Shown: one piece after another, positions 26,704-34,855 of the stretch
How the letters are laid out: the number at the start of each line of letters is the position of its first letter
Numbering within the stretch: the first letter of the stretch is position 1
Source: Paraburkholderia phytofirmans PsJN
GTDB lineage: Bacteria; Pseudomonadota; Gammaproteobacteria; Burkholderiales; Burkholderiaceae
Length of the DNA stretch: 64,000 nucleotides
Reading direction: 5' to 3'
Assembly (NCBI RefSeq): GCF_000020125.1
Contig: NC_010676.1
Coordinates: 1,488,001 to 1,552,000, forward strand
The notes under the pieces: generated by a model
Seen by the model: the letters and a program-made list of their open reading frames with translations, nothing else
What the model was told of the DNA's origin: nothing
Databases searched by the model: none
Translations under genes and position numbers: made by a program

Positions 26704-26794
26704 GACGTGCCCTCGATTCGCGCGCAGTACAGTGACTTCGTACGATACGGCAAATCGGCACAGCATGTTAAAGCTACGCAAGAGGCAACGCGCA

Positions 26795-27034
26795 CTAGCG
26801 GATAAAGTGCCCGCAAATCGGCATACTACCCAGCCGCGCGATCAACGACGACTGTTGTCCACCACCCGCCAGCGCAAACTGGTCCGCCGCCATGGCGGAC
26901 CCCGCCGCCGCACCGATCGCGATAACCGCAATCGCAATCCGGCGCAGCCGCCCGACGCGGCCGGCGAGCGAACTCGACACGCTGCGCCAACAGGCCAGCA
27001 AGGTCATCGTGAGTGCAACTATCGCGCAGCACAT
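26795..27034 (-). CDS. Small two-helix membrane protein, unknown function
   Basis: 79 residues. It starts MCCAIVALTMTLLACW, has a basic loop (GRVGRLRR) and a second hydrophobic segment IAIAVIAIGAAAGSAMAAD. The ATG has a very strong ribosome-binding site (GGAGGAG two to three bases before the ATG, somewhat close) located in the last codons of the upstream GST gene, and only 9 bp separate the two. This argues for real translation as the last gene of the arsR-SRPBCC-GST operon. I recognise no family. Confidence 0.6.
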   Translation of the reverse strand: MCCAIVALTMTLLACWRSVSSSLAGRVGRLRRIAIAVIAIGAAAGSAMAADQFALAGGGQQSSLIARLGSMPICGHFIR

Positions 27035-27043
27035 GACTCCTCC

Positions 27044-27682
27044 TCAGGCGTTCGCCGCGGCGCGCTCCTGCCGCGCGGGAAACGGATCGCGCCATGCGTC
27101 GATCGCGTTCAGCTGATCGTGCCAGCGCACCACTTCTGGAAACTCTTCAAGCGGCATCGCCGCGTTTTTCGCGTACGGCAGCGAGATGCCAACCGAGAAA
27201 TCCGCGAGCGACAGGTCATCGCCAAGCAACCACTTGCGTCCCTTCAGATGCTGGTCGAGCACGGCGGCATGCTTGCGGAAGAACCCTTGCGCCTCGGCGA
27301 CCTTGGAAGCATCGGGCTCGCCAAGTCCGGCCCACGGCTTGATCAGATACTCGAAGTACAGCGCTCCTGCATGCCGGAGCAGATGCTGGCTATTCCAACT
27401 GAACCAGCGCACGACGTCGATCTGCTGCTGCGCTCCTCGTGGCCAGAGCGGGGATTCCGCGCGCTGCGCGAGATGGCACATGATCGCGTCGGCCTCCCAG
27501 ATGACCTTCTCGCCGTCGACGAGACACGGCACCTTGCCGTTCGGATTGATCGCCAGATAGTCCGGCCGGGTATGCTCGCCTCTGCGCAGATCGACAAAGG
27601 CATAGTCGATTGGCAACCCTAAGTATTGGGCCAGCGCGCAGGTTTTCCTGGGAGACAGCGTTTCAGCATAGTAGAGCTTCAT
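27044..27682 (-). CDS. Glutathione S-transferase family protein
   Basis: 212 residues. The N-terminal domain begins MKLYYAETLSPRKTCALAQYLG and has the cis-proline motif NGKVPCLVDG and WEADAIMCHLA for glutathione binding. The helical domain contains WLLGDDLSLADFSVGISLPYA. It lies third in a four-gene operon after an ArsR regulator and an SRPBCC protein (39-bp gap), a context that points to an inducible detoxification unit. The substrate is unknown. Confidence 0.88.
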   Translation of the reverse strand: MKLYYAETLSPRKTCALAQYLGLPIDYAFVDLRRGEHTRPDYLAINPNGKVPCLVDGEKVIWEADAIMCHLAQRAESPLWPRGAQQQIDVVRWFSWNSQHLLRHAGALYFEYLIKPWAGLGEPDASKVAEAQGFFRKHAAVLDQHLKGRKWLLGDDLSLADFSVGISLPYAKNAAMPLEEFPEVVRWHDQLNAIDAWRDPFPARQERAAANA

Positions 27683-27721
27683 GGTCGACCTCAGTATGCG
27701 TTGACTTCGGTGGGATGTGCT

Positions 27722-28171
27722 TCATCTGGCTTCGTTTTCCAGCTCGGCAACCAGTGCATCCAGCTTTTCGAATGCACCGGTCCAGCCAGTTTGATGACCA
27801 TCGCGCGCCGCCTCGTCGAAGAACTGCGCGTGAGTGAAATGCAGTTCGGTGCCCTCTTCTATCGGACGAAACCGGATCGTCACCAGCGACCGGCGCTCGG
27901 GCAGCGTGACCCACTCCCATGTGAAGACGAGCTTGCGGTCCGCTTCGACTTCCTGGTATTCGCCGCGGCAGTCGTGCGTTTCGCCGTCCAAGGTCTGAAA
28001 CACCACGCGAAAGCGGCCGCCCACGCGCGGATCGGCTTCAGCGCTCAGCACCGGCCCGGCGTCCGGTCCCCACCAGCGCGCCATCAGTTCCGGCCGCGTC
28101 CATGCTGCGTAGACTCTTGCAGGCGGCGCTTTGATGCGCCGAACGATGGTCAGGCTGGGCTTTTCGTTCAT
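27722..28171 (-). CDS. SRPBCC (AHSA1-like) domain protein
   Basis: 149 residues from ATG 28171. The START-like fold is recognised by TIVRRIKAPPARVYAAWTRPELMARWWGP at the start, FTWEWVTLPERRSLVTIRF in the middle and the last long helix GHQTGWTGAFEKLDALV. These proteins form a hydrophobic cavity; the bacterial AHSA1-type members paired with ArsR regulators have no proven reaction. Its ATG overlaps the ArsR stop by four bases (28168-28171), so the pair is translationally coupled. Confidence 0.9.
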   Translation of the reverse strand: MNEKPSLTIVRRIKAPPARVYAAWTRPELMARWWGPDAGPVLSAEADPRVGGRFRVVFQTLDGETHDCRGEYQEVEADRKLVFTWEWVTLPERRSLVTIRFRPIEEGTELHFTHAQFFDEAARDGHQTGWTGAFEKLDALVAELENEAR

Positions 28172-28503
28172 TCGTCGTCCCTCTCCACAAAATCGGCGAG
28201 CCGGTCGAGACTCGCGGACCAGAAGCGTTCGTAGCGCCGCAGCCACGCCATCGCCTCTTCCATTGGACCGGCGACCAGTTGCACCGAAACGGTCCGGCCA
28301 TTCTTGGTGCGCGCCACCAGACCCGCTTCGCTCAGCACGTCGAGATGCTTCATGACGGCGGGCAGTTTGAGCGGCAACGGCCGCGCGATCTCCGTGACGG
28401 ACAAGCCCGGCTCGCGTTCGAGGCGCGCGAGGATGGCCCGCCGCGTAGGGTCCACGAGGGCTGAAAACGTGCGATCGAGTTGACTGACTGGAGACTTTGC
28501 CAT
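28168..28503 (-). CDS. ArsR-family transcriptional regulator
   Basis: 111 residues. Winged-helix repressor: LDRTFSALVDPTRRAILARLEREP, then LSVTEIARPLPLKLPAVMKHLDVL (the recognition helix), and a wing around ARTKNGRTVSVQLV. The metal-binding ELCVC motif of arsenic or cadmium sensors is absent, as in the subgroup paired with SRPBCC proteins, so the signal is probably organic. It heads the arsR-SRPBCC-GST-small membrane protein operon and likely represses its own promoter in the 160-bp gap shared with a divergent LysR gene. Confidence 0.92.
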   Translation of the reverse strand: MAKSPVSQLDRTFSALVDPTRRAILARLEREPGLSVTEIARPLPLKLPAVMKHLDVLSEAGLVARTKNGRTVSVQLVAGPMEEAMAWLRRYERFWSASLDRLADFVERDDE

Positions 28504-28663
28504 ATGGTGAACTATAGGCCCGGGACTCCGGGAGTCAAGGTTTTTTGCGGTCGACTCCGGGAACCCGTAGGCCCGTTCACACTGTCCGCCCTGAACGCGT
28601 CACGGCTATCATTCCAACGATTCGCGATCACGGATTCGCTCAGCGTCGAGAGGACAGCACCGT

Positions 28664-29569
28664 ATGGATCTTCTTCAAGGCATGGCAGTGTTCAAGCGCG
28701 TCGTGGACGCGTCTAGTTTCTCGAAGGCGGCGGACTCACTGGAGATGCCGCGCGCTTCCGTGTCCACCGTCGTGCAGAATCTGGAAAGTCATCTCGGCGT
28801 GCGCCTGCTCAACCGCACGACGCGCCGCGTGCAGGTGACCGACGACGGCGCGCTTTACTACGAATACTGCGCACGCATTCTCGCCGAGGTCTCCGACGCC
28901 GAGTCAGCGCTATCGAGCAAACGTCAAAGTCCGCGCGGCACGGTCCGCGTGGACACGTCCGCCACGTTCGCGGCTCACGTGCTGATTCCCGTGATGCGCG
29001 ATTTCAACGCGCGCTATCCCGACATCACGGTGAAGCTGGGACTGGCTGACCGCAACGTGGATCTCGTGCAGGAAGGCGTGGATTGCGTGATCCGCATTGG
29101 CGTGCTCGACGATTCGAACCTGGTGGCGCGCTCGCTCGGCAGCGTGCGCATGACGATCTGCGCCGCGCCGGCATATCTCGAGCAGATGGGCGAACCCGCC
29201 ACGCCCGACGATCTCGACCGGCACCACGCGGTGAATTATTTTTCCGCGCGAACAGGGCGCGTCTATCCGATGGAGTTCGAATCGGACGGCGTACTCATCA
29301 AGAGACCGATCGAGGGCAAACTCGCGGTCAATGAAGGTCAGGTTTATGTCGCGTCCGCGGTGGAAGGCCTCGGCCTGATCCAGACGCCGCGCTTCATGGC
29401 GGCGAAGGCAATCGAATCCGGCGCGTTGCGTGAGATTTTGCGCGACTGCCATTGCGCGCCGTTGCCCCTCTCGATTCTTTATCCGCACCGTCGTTTGAGC
29501 ATGTCCGTGCGAGTGTTCAGCGAGTGGGTGCACGAACTGGTGCAGCAGAATCCGGACTTCTGCGATTAG
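28664..29569 (+). CDS. LysR-family transcriptional regulator
   Basis: 301 residues. The N-terminal winged helix has MDLLQGMAVFKRVVDASSFSKAADSL and PRASVSTVVQNLESHLGVRLLNRTTR. The effector domain (about 90-295) is of the CrgA-like class with LADRNVDLVQEGVDCVIRIG. It lies divergent from the ArsR-led detoxification operon across 160 bp; it could regulate that operon, itself, or a distant gene. Its 3' end converges on the HAD gene. Confidence 0.92.
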   Translation: MDLLQGMAVFKRVVDASSFSKAADSLEMPRASVSTVVQNLESHLGVRLLNRTTRRVQVTDDGALYYEYCARILAEVSDAESALSSKRQSPRGTVRVDTSATFAAHVLIPVMRDFNARYPDITVKLGLADRNVDLVQEGVDCVIRIGVLDDSNLVARSLGSVRMTICAAPAYLEQMGEPATPDDLDRHHAVNYFSARTGRVYPMEFESDGVLIKRPIEGKLAVNEGQVYVASAVEGLGLIQTPRFMAAKAIESGALREILRDCHCAPLPLSILYPHRRLSMSVRVFSEWVHELVQQNPDFCD

Positions 29570-29593
29570 TACATGCGAAGACAACCACAGTTG

Positions 29594-30208
29594 CTATATC
29601 AAACCGCGACGCTGCAAGTCTTCCGACAATGAGCCGACGCTGACGAACATGTGTCCTTGCAGTCCTGCATCGATCGCGCCGTTCACGTTGGCGGCCGTGT
29701 CGTCGACGAAAAGCGTTTGGGCCGCGGGCACGCCGATCTGCTCCAGACAACGCAGATAGGTTTGCGCCGCCGGCTTAGCGGCGCCAAAAGCCGCCGACGA
29801 GTAAACGTGCGGCCCGAACAGCCGCGCGACAGGCGGATTCAGATAAGCGATGTGATCGATCAACAGGCGGCAATTATTGGTCAGCACCGCAATGCGGTGC
29901 CGCTCGGCGACCTGGGCGGCAAGCGCGAGCGCGTCCTGGTTCGGCGTAATCGACGCGTGACGGGCGGCCAGCCATTCGTCGCGGCTGATGGGGTGGTTCA
30001 GCAGCATGCCTAACTCGCGCAGATACTCGTCATCGCTGATTTCCCCGGCGTCGGCGCGCGCTTCGAGCCCCGAACCCCAGATCGCGTGACGCACCGTGTC
30101 CGCTGTGCAACCGGCGGTTGCCGCCAGATGATCGACTCGCGCGGCGCGGTCGTAGTGGGACAAAACACCTTCCATGTCGAACAGAACCAGCGTGATGGAT
30201 GCGGTCAT
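29594..30208 (-). CDS. HAD-superfamily hydrolase (IA type)
   Basis: 204 residues from ATG 30208 (GAGG eight bases upstream). HAD motifs: I LFDMEGVL, II AVLTNN, III AAKPAAQTY, IV FVDDTAANV. Motif I is normally DxD; here the second Asp, the general acid/base, is Glu (Asp11-Met-Glu13). A small four-helix cap lies at about 20-80. Dehalogenases of this superfamily also lack the second Asp, so the reaction could differ from phosphate hydrolysis. It is a single-gene unit between a convergent LysR gene and a binding-protein gene. Confidence 0.85.
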   Translation of the reverse strand: MTASITLVLFDMEGVLSHYDRAARVDHLAATAGCTADTVRHAIWGSGLEARADAGEISDDEYLRELGMLLNHPISRDEWLAARHASITPNQDALALAAQVAERHRIAVLTNNCRLLIDHIAYLNPPVARLFGPHVYSSAAFGAAKPAAQTYLRCLEQIGVPAAQTLFVDDTAANVNGAIDAGLQGHMFVSVGSLSEDLQRRGLI

Positions 30209-30412
30209 GCTGTCGGCCTCGCGTCGAAAGCTTTCAGAAATGAAGCAACCGCGCGACGCGATGACGCCGAACGGTTGCCTGTTTCTATTCTGCCTCGACA
30301 AAACCATGACTGCCGGTAACGGCAACGGCGTCGACATCGGCCGGCGTCACGGTTCTCTCACAGACCTCGGAAAAGCAGCAGCTTGATACGCTCCGCTTTT
30401 TCAAAAACGCCC

Positions 30413-31564
30413 TCACGCGCCGCTGCCTCCTACCGTCTTGACGCTTTTCCACTGACCCTGCTCCACCTGGAACAGCGTGTACGGCGGCTTGATCAGATCG
30501 CCGTAAGGATCGAAGGTGATATTGCCGGTGACGCCCGTGACCGTGACCTTGGCGAGGCTGTCGACGATCTTTGCGCGATCGAGCGAGTCGGCGGTGTGAA
30601 TCGCCTTCAGCATGGCGAGCGCCGCGTCATAGGAAAACGGCGCGTACAGTTCGACATCCTGATTGAAGCGCGCCTTGTAGCGCTTGCCGAATGCCTGCGC
30701 GGCCGGCAGTTTGTCGAGCGCCGGGCCCGGTTCGAGATCTTGCGTTCCGTTGCCCGCCGTGCCGGCGATCTGCAGGAATGCATTGCTCTTCAGCGCGCCG
30801 GCGCCGAACAATTGCGTGCTCATGCCCAGCGAGCGCATCTGCTTGACCAGCATCGCACCCTGCTCATCCAGCCCGCCGAAGAAAATCAGGTCGACGTTCT
30901 TGCTCTTGAGCGTGGTCAGAATGGCGCGAAAATCGATCGCCTTGTCGTTGGTGAATTCGCGATCGACGATATTGCCGTTCGCTTCCTTGACGCCCTTTTC
31001 GAAGGCATCGGCCAACCCTTGCCCGAAAGCCGTGCGGTCGTCGATGATGGCAATGCGCTTCGCCTTCATCTGCTCCACTACGAAATGCCCCGCCACGACA
31101 CCGCCGATACCGTCGTGACCCATCGTGCGAAACACGTTCTTGAAGCCTTGCTTGGTCAATTGCGGATTGGTCGAACCGGGCGTGATCATCGCCACGTTCG
31201 CCTGGTGATAGACCGTCGAGGCCGGAATGCTGCAGCCCGAGTTGTAATGGCCAATCACGCCGACCACGCCGTCGTCGACCAGCTTCTGCGCGACCTGAAT
31301 CGCCACGCGCGGGTCGGCCTGATCGTCCTGCACGTCGAGCACGAACTTGACCGGCTTGCCGCCGATCATTGGGTTCTTCGCGTTCTCTTCATCGAGCGCC
31401 AACTGCGCGCCGTACTGCAAGTCCTTGCCGACCCGCGCAACGGGCCCCGTCAACGGTCCGACGAAACCGATCTTGACGATCTGGGGGTCGGCGGCCCACG
31501 AAAACGGCATATACGTGGCGAGTGCACAGACAGTGGCACTCAATAGCCAATAGCGGCGATTCAT
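30413..31564 (-). CDS. Periplasmic branched-chain amino acid-type binding protein (LivK-like)
   Basis: 383 residues with a Sec signal peptide ending near PFSWAAD. The mature protein is a type 1 periplasmic binding protein: VKIGFVGPLTGPVARVGKDLQYGAQLALDEEN at the start, GHYNSGCSIPAS (ligand-binding Ser/Thr region) near 110, and YAPFSYDAALAMLKAI late. It belongs to the Leu/Ile/Val-binding family that also serves other amino acids and aromatic acids. No permease or ATPase gene adjoins it, so it is a solitary binding protein that must share a transporter encoded elsewhere. Confidence 0.93.
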   Translation of the reverse strand: MNRRYWLLSATVCALATYMPFSWAADPQIVKIGFVGPLTGPVARVGKDLQYGAQLALDEENAKNPMIGGKPVKFVLDVQDDQADPRVAIQVAQKLVDDGVVGVIGHYNSGCSIPASTVYHQANVAMITPGSTNPQLTKQGFKNVFRTMGHDGIGGVVAGHFVVEQMKAKRIAIIDDRTAFGQGLADAFEKGVKEANGNIVDREFTNDKAIDFRAILTTLKSKNVDLIFFGGLDEQGAMLVKQMRSLGMSTQLFGAGALKSNAFLQIAGTAGNGTQDLEPGPALDKLPAAQAFGKRYKARFNQDVELYAPFSYDAALAMLKAIHTADSLDRAKIVDSLAKVTVTGVTGNITFDPYGDLIKPPYTLFQVEQGQWKSVKTVGGSGA

Positions 31565-31699
31565 GATGCGCTCCTTGCGAGATGTGACGTCGCGCGTGTG
31601 TGTGCAGATTGGCCGATCCGATGCGCGACGCGTCGAAACCGCTCTGCGATGCTTGTGGTAAAACCTTTAAAAAATCTGCTAACCAACTCTCAACTGCAA

Positions 31700-32929
31700 T
31701 CAAAAGCGCGTGGCCGCATAGGGCGCGAGATCGAGCGGCGGCGCACGCTGTGCGATCAGATCGGCGACGATGCGCCCGCTCACGCCGGCCAGCGTCAAGC
31801 CCAGATGCTGATGACCGAATGCGTAGATCACGCGTGCGCTCGCGCGTGAGCGCGCCAGCACCGGCACGCCGTCGGGCAAGGTGGGCCGAAAGCCGAGCCA
31901 GTCGCTATCCGGTGTATCGAGTGCGGGTAACGCCCGCTTCGACGAAAACGTCAGCAGGTCGAGCAGCGAACGGTTGCGCGTGTCGCCGAAACCGGCGAGT
32001 TCGACCGTGCCCGCCACGCGCAGGCCGTCGCTCATCGGCGTCATGTAGAAACCGCGCTCGGCCCAGCCGACCGGCCGCGAGACTAACTGCTGCGCGCCGG
32101 GAAAGCGCACGTGATAGCCGCGTTCCGTATCCAGCGGAACCGAGTCGCCGCACTGGCTGGCGAACTGCGCCGAACGCGCGCCGGTCGCCACCACCACATG
32201 ATCGAAACGCCGCGTCATGCCGCCGACCGTCAGGCTCGCGCTGTCCGTGCCGGGTTGCACCGCGTCAACGGTCGAGCGTTCGAGCTTCAGACCCTGCGCG
32301 GCGAGCTGTTCATACAGCGTCTGCAGAAAGCCTTGCGGATCGGAAAAATGCCAGCTGTTGCTGAACAGCACGCCGCGCTCGAAGATCGGCGCCAGCGCCG
32401 GTTCAAGTGCGCGAATGGCGGCGCCGTCGAGCACCTCGAACGCGACGCCCAGCTTGTGCCGCAGATCGAGCGCGGGACGCGCGGCATCGAACGAAGCCGC
32501 GTTCGAGTACAGATAGAGACACTCTCGCGGCCGGACAAAACGCGCCAACTCCGCATTGGCGAGTAGCGGCGCGTAGCCGTCCTGCGCGCAATCGAGCAGC
32601 GCGGCGAGCGCACCGGCGCTCGTTTCATAGCGCTGCGGCAGCGAACTCATCATGAAGCGCACGAGCCACGGCGTGAGATGCGGCAGATACCCCCAACGCA
32701 ATCTGAACGGGCTTTGATTCGACAGCAGGAAGCGCGGCAAATCGCGGAACACGGACGGGTTGTTGACCGGGATGCACGCATAGTGCGCGAAGGTGCCGGC
32801 ATTGCCGAACGACGCGCCCTGCCCCACGCCGGCCGGATCGAATAGCGTGACCCGATGGCCGTCGCGCATCAGTGCCACAGCGCTCGCGAGGCCGATGAAT
32901 CCCGCTCCGATGATGGCAATCTCCGGCAT
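31700..32929 (-). CDS. FAD-dependent D-amino-acid dehydrogenase-like oxidoreductase
   Basis: 409 residues from ATG 32929. The N-terminal dinucleotide fold IAIIGAGFIGLASAVALMRDG binds FAD; GASFGNAGTFAHYACIPVNNPS follows, as in DadA-type enzymes. The C-terminal FGHQHLGLTLAGVSGRIVADL closes the FAD site. It is the DAO-fold family that oxidises D-amino acids or secondary amines; the substrate is not certain. It is divergent from a MocR regulator, which likely controls it, and just after it lies a LivK-like binding protein gene on the same strand, suggesting an amino acid catabolic unit. Confidence 0.87.
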   Translation of the reverse strand: MPEIAIIGAGFIGLASAVALMRDGHRVTLFDPAGVGQGASFGNAGTFAHYACIPVNNPSVFRDLPRFLLSNQSPFRLRWGYLPHLTPWLVRFMMSSLPQRYETSAGALAALLDCAQDGYAPLLANAELARFVRPRECLYLYSNAASFDAARPALDLRHKLGVAFEVLDGAAIRALEPALAPIFERGVLFSNSWHFSDPQGFLQTLYEQLAAQGLKLERSTVDAVQPGTDSASLTVGGMTRRFDHVVVATGARSAQFASQCGDSVPLDTERGYHVRFPGAQQLVSRPVGWAERGFYMTPMSDGLRVAGTVELAGFGDTRNRSLLDLLTFSSKRALPALDTPDSDWLGFRPTLPDGVPVLARSRASARVIYAFGHQHLGLTLAGVSGRIVADLIAQRAPPLDLAPYAATRF

Positions 32930-33307
32930 CACTTGCGCCCTTCGCCGAGGCCCATGCGCGCGTGTCCAGTGAACGAGCCGGCACCGGATTTCCGCCTGCT
33001 GGCGCGCGCGGAGGACTGGGGAAATCTCATCGGACAACTCCTGCGGACAGATTGCTGAACACCGCCCGGCGACGTCTCCCGATTCACGCCACCAGACAAA
33101 CCATGGCATCTAGAATCACACAATATTTTTTTGTGTGCAATTAAAACGCACATTGTGTGGCCCTGGCACTTTCCCTGGATCGTCGCGGGTGTGCTCCTTG
33201 CCAGCGCGCCGGGGCCGGGCGAGCAGGCGCTTGAAGCGCTTGCAGTCGGGCAGGTCTGGTATAGAATCGGCAAAACTCCGCACAATCGCGGACAAAGCCG
33301 GTTTTGT
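32930..33307. promoter_or_regulatory. Divergent regulatory region with CACACAA/TTGTGTG repeats
   Basis: 378 bp between the flavoprotein and the MocR gene. TTGTGTG occurs at 33131-33137 and 33153-33159 (direct repeats 22 bp apart), and CACACAA at 33117-33123 is in inverted orientation. The extended CACACAAT (33117-33124) and ATTGTGTG (33152-33159) form an 8-bp inverted repeat. MocR regulators typically bind direct repeats in such divergent gaps, so this cluster is the likely operator. The surrounding sequence is AT-rich. Confidence 0.6.
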
Positions 33308-34735
33308 ATGGAGACACCTGATCTTATGGCTTCTGACAAAGACGCCGCCCGCTCCGCCCCTGGCGCGCCGGAGCAGGCGAAACGCTCCACCTATATCGAG
33401 GTGTCCAGTTCGATCGAAAACGAGATCCGCAGCGGCATCTATCCGCCTGGCAGCCGCCTGCCGCCGCAGCGGCAACTGGCCACCGAACTGGGCATCAACG
33501 TGTCCACGGTGTCGCGTGCGTACAAAGAATTGCAGCTGCGCGGACTGGTGATCGGCAGCAAACGGCGCGGCTCGCTCGTGACCGGGGGCGCGATGCCGAG
33601 CGTCGAGCCCGCGCAGGCCCGGGCCACCAGCAACGCGGTAATCGATCTGACCGTCAACCGTCCGGCCACGGGCGAGTTCCTGAACTGCCTCGCTCGCACG
33701 CTGGCCGATTTGCCGCGCGATCCGCGCTACCCGCAGTTGCAGGAGTACCAGCCGCCGCAAGGGCCCGCGTGGGCGCGCGCGGCCGGCGCGCGCTGGATGG
33801 CCGCGCCTGGCTTTGCCCCGTCGGCCGATCACGTGGTCGTCACGAGCGGCGCGCAGCATGGTCTGTATGCGGTGTTGAACAGCCTGATCGGCACCGACGG
33901 CGTGATCCTCGCCGATCAACTCACCTACTACGGCCTCAAAGCGCTCGCGCCGGTGTTCCAGTTCGAGATCGTCGGTATTCCTAGCGATCGCGAAGGGCTG
34001 CTGACCGACGAAGTGGAGCGCGCCTGCCGGCGCATGCCGGTGAAAGCGATTTTCACCGTGCCGAATCTGCAGAATCCGACCGTCACGACCATGAGTCTCG
34101 AACGGCGCATGGCGCTCGTCGATATTGCCCGCCGGCACGGCGTGGCGATCATCGAGGACGATGTATATGGACCGCTTGTCTCGCAACGCCTGCCGACGAT
34201 CGCGAGCCTGTGCCCGGAACTCACTTTTCACCTCGCGGCTACGTCGAAGATCCTTGCCCCTGGCTTGCGGCTCGGTTATCTGCTGAGCCCGCCGGACAGC
34301 GCCGCGCTTTGCGCGGAAGCCGTGCGCACAACCGCATGGATGCCCGCGCCGATGTCGATGCTGATCGCCTCGATCTGGATCGAGGACGGCACCGCGCGCC
34401 ACATCATGGACGCGCAGCTCGCCGAGATTCGCGCGCGTCAGGACCTCGCGCGCGAACTGCTGCCGCAGGAGTTGCTGCAGACCGATCCGGCATGCATGTT
34501 CGTGTGGCTGAAGCTGCCGCCGCCGTGGCGCGCCGACGACTTCGCGGCCAACGCGAAAGCGCGCGGCGTCGTGGTGATGCCGTCGTCGGCGTTCGCCGTC
34601 GACCGGTCGGAGATCGAGCATGGCGTGCGAATCAACCTCGCCTGCGCGACCAGCCGCGATCAGCTCGTAAGCGCGCTGCGGCTCCTGACCGGCACGCTCA
34701 AGGATCGTCCGCGCGCACTGTTCGGCACAATATGA
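33308..34735 (+). CDS. MocR/PdxR-type regulator (GntR helix-turn-helix plus aminotransferase domain)
   Basis: 475 residues from ATG 33308; ATG 33326 is an alternative with GGAG eleven bases upstream. The N-terminal GntR winged helix (about 25-95) has SSSIENEIRSGIYPPGSRLPPQRQLA and INVSTVSRAYKELQLRG. The rest is a fold-type I aminotransferase domain with VVVTSGAQHGLYAVLN, FTVPNLQNPT and the PLP-binding Lys in AATSKILAPGLRLGY. MocR proteins use this domain as a sensor for PLP or amino acid-PLP adducts. Its placement suggests control of the divergent D-amino-acid-dehydrogenase-like gene. Confidence 0.92.
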   Translation: METPDLMASDKDAARSAPGAPEQAKRSTYIEVSSSIENEIRSGIYPPGSRLPPQRQLATELGINVSTVSRAYKELQLRGLVIGSKRRGSLVTGGAMPSVEPAQARATSNAVIDLTVNRPATGEFLNCLARTLADLPRDPRYPQLQEYQPPQGPAWARAAGARWMAAPGFAPSADHVVVTSGAQHGLYAVLNSLIGTDGVILADQLTYYGLKALAPVFQFEIVGIPSDREGLLTDEVERACRRMPVKAIFTVPNLQNPTVTTMSLERRMALVDIARRHGVAIIEDDVYGPLVSQRLPTIASLCPELTFHLAATSKILAPGLRLGYLLSPPDSAALCAEAVRTTAWMPAPMSMLIASIWIEDGTARHIMDAQLAEIRARQDLARELLPQELLQTDPACMFVWLKLPPPWRADDFAANAKARGVVVMPSSAFAVDRSEIEHGVRINLACATSRDQLVSALRLLTGTLKDRPRALFGTI

Positions 34736-34855
34736 CGCGCCGCCCGACTGGCCGCTTCGCGTCGATCAAAAAAACTTCTTTGCCAAGGAATAAAGGCGCG
34801 ACGCCGTGCGTTCAATAGGCGCAATGACCATCGGTCATGACAGAGAGGTGCGGCC

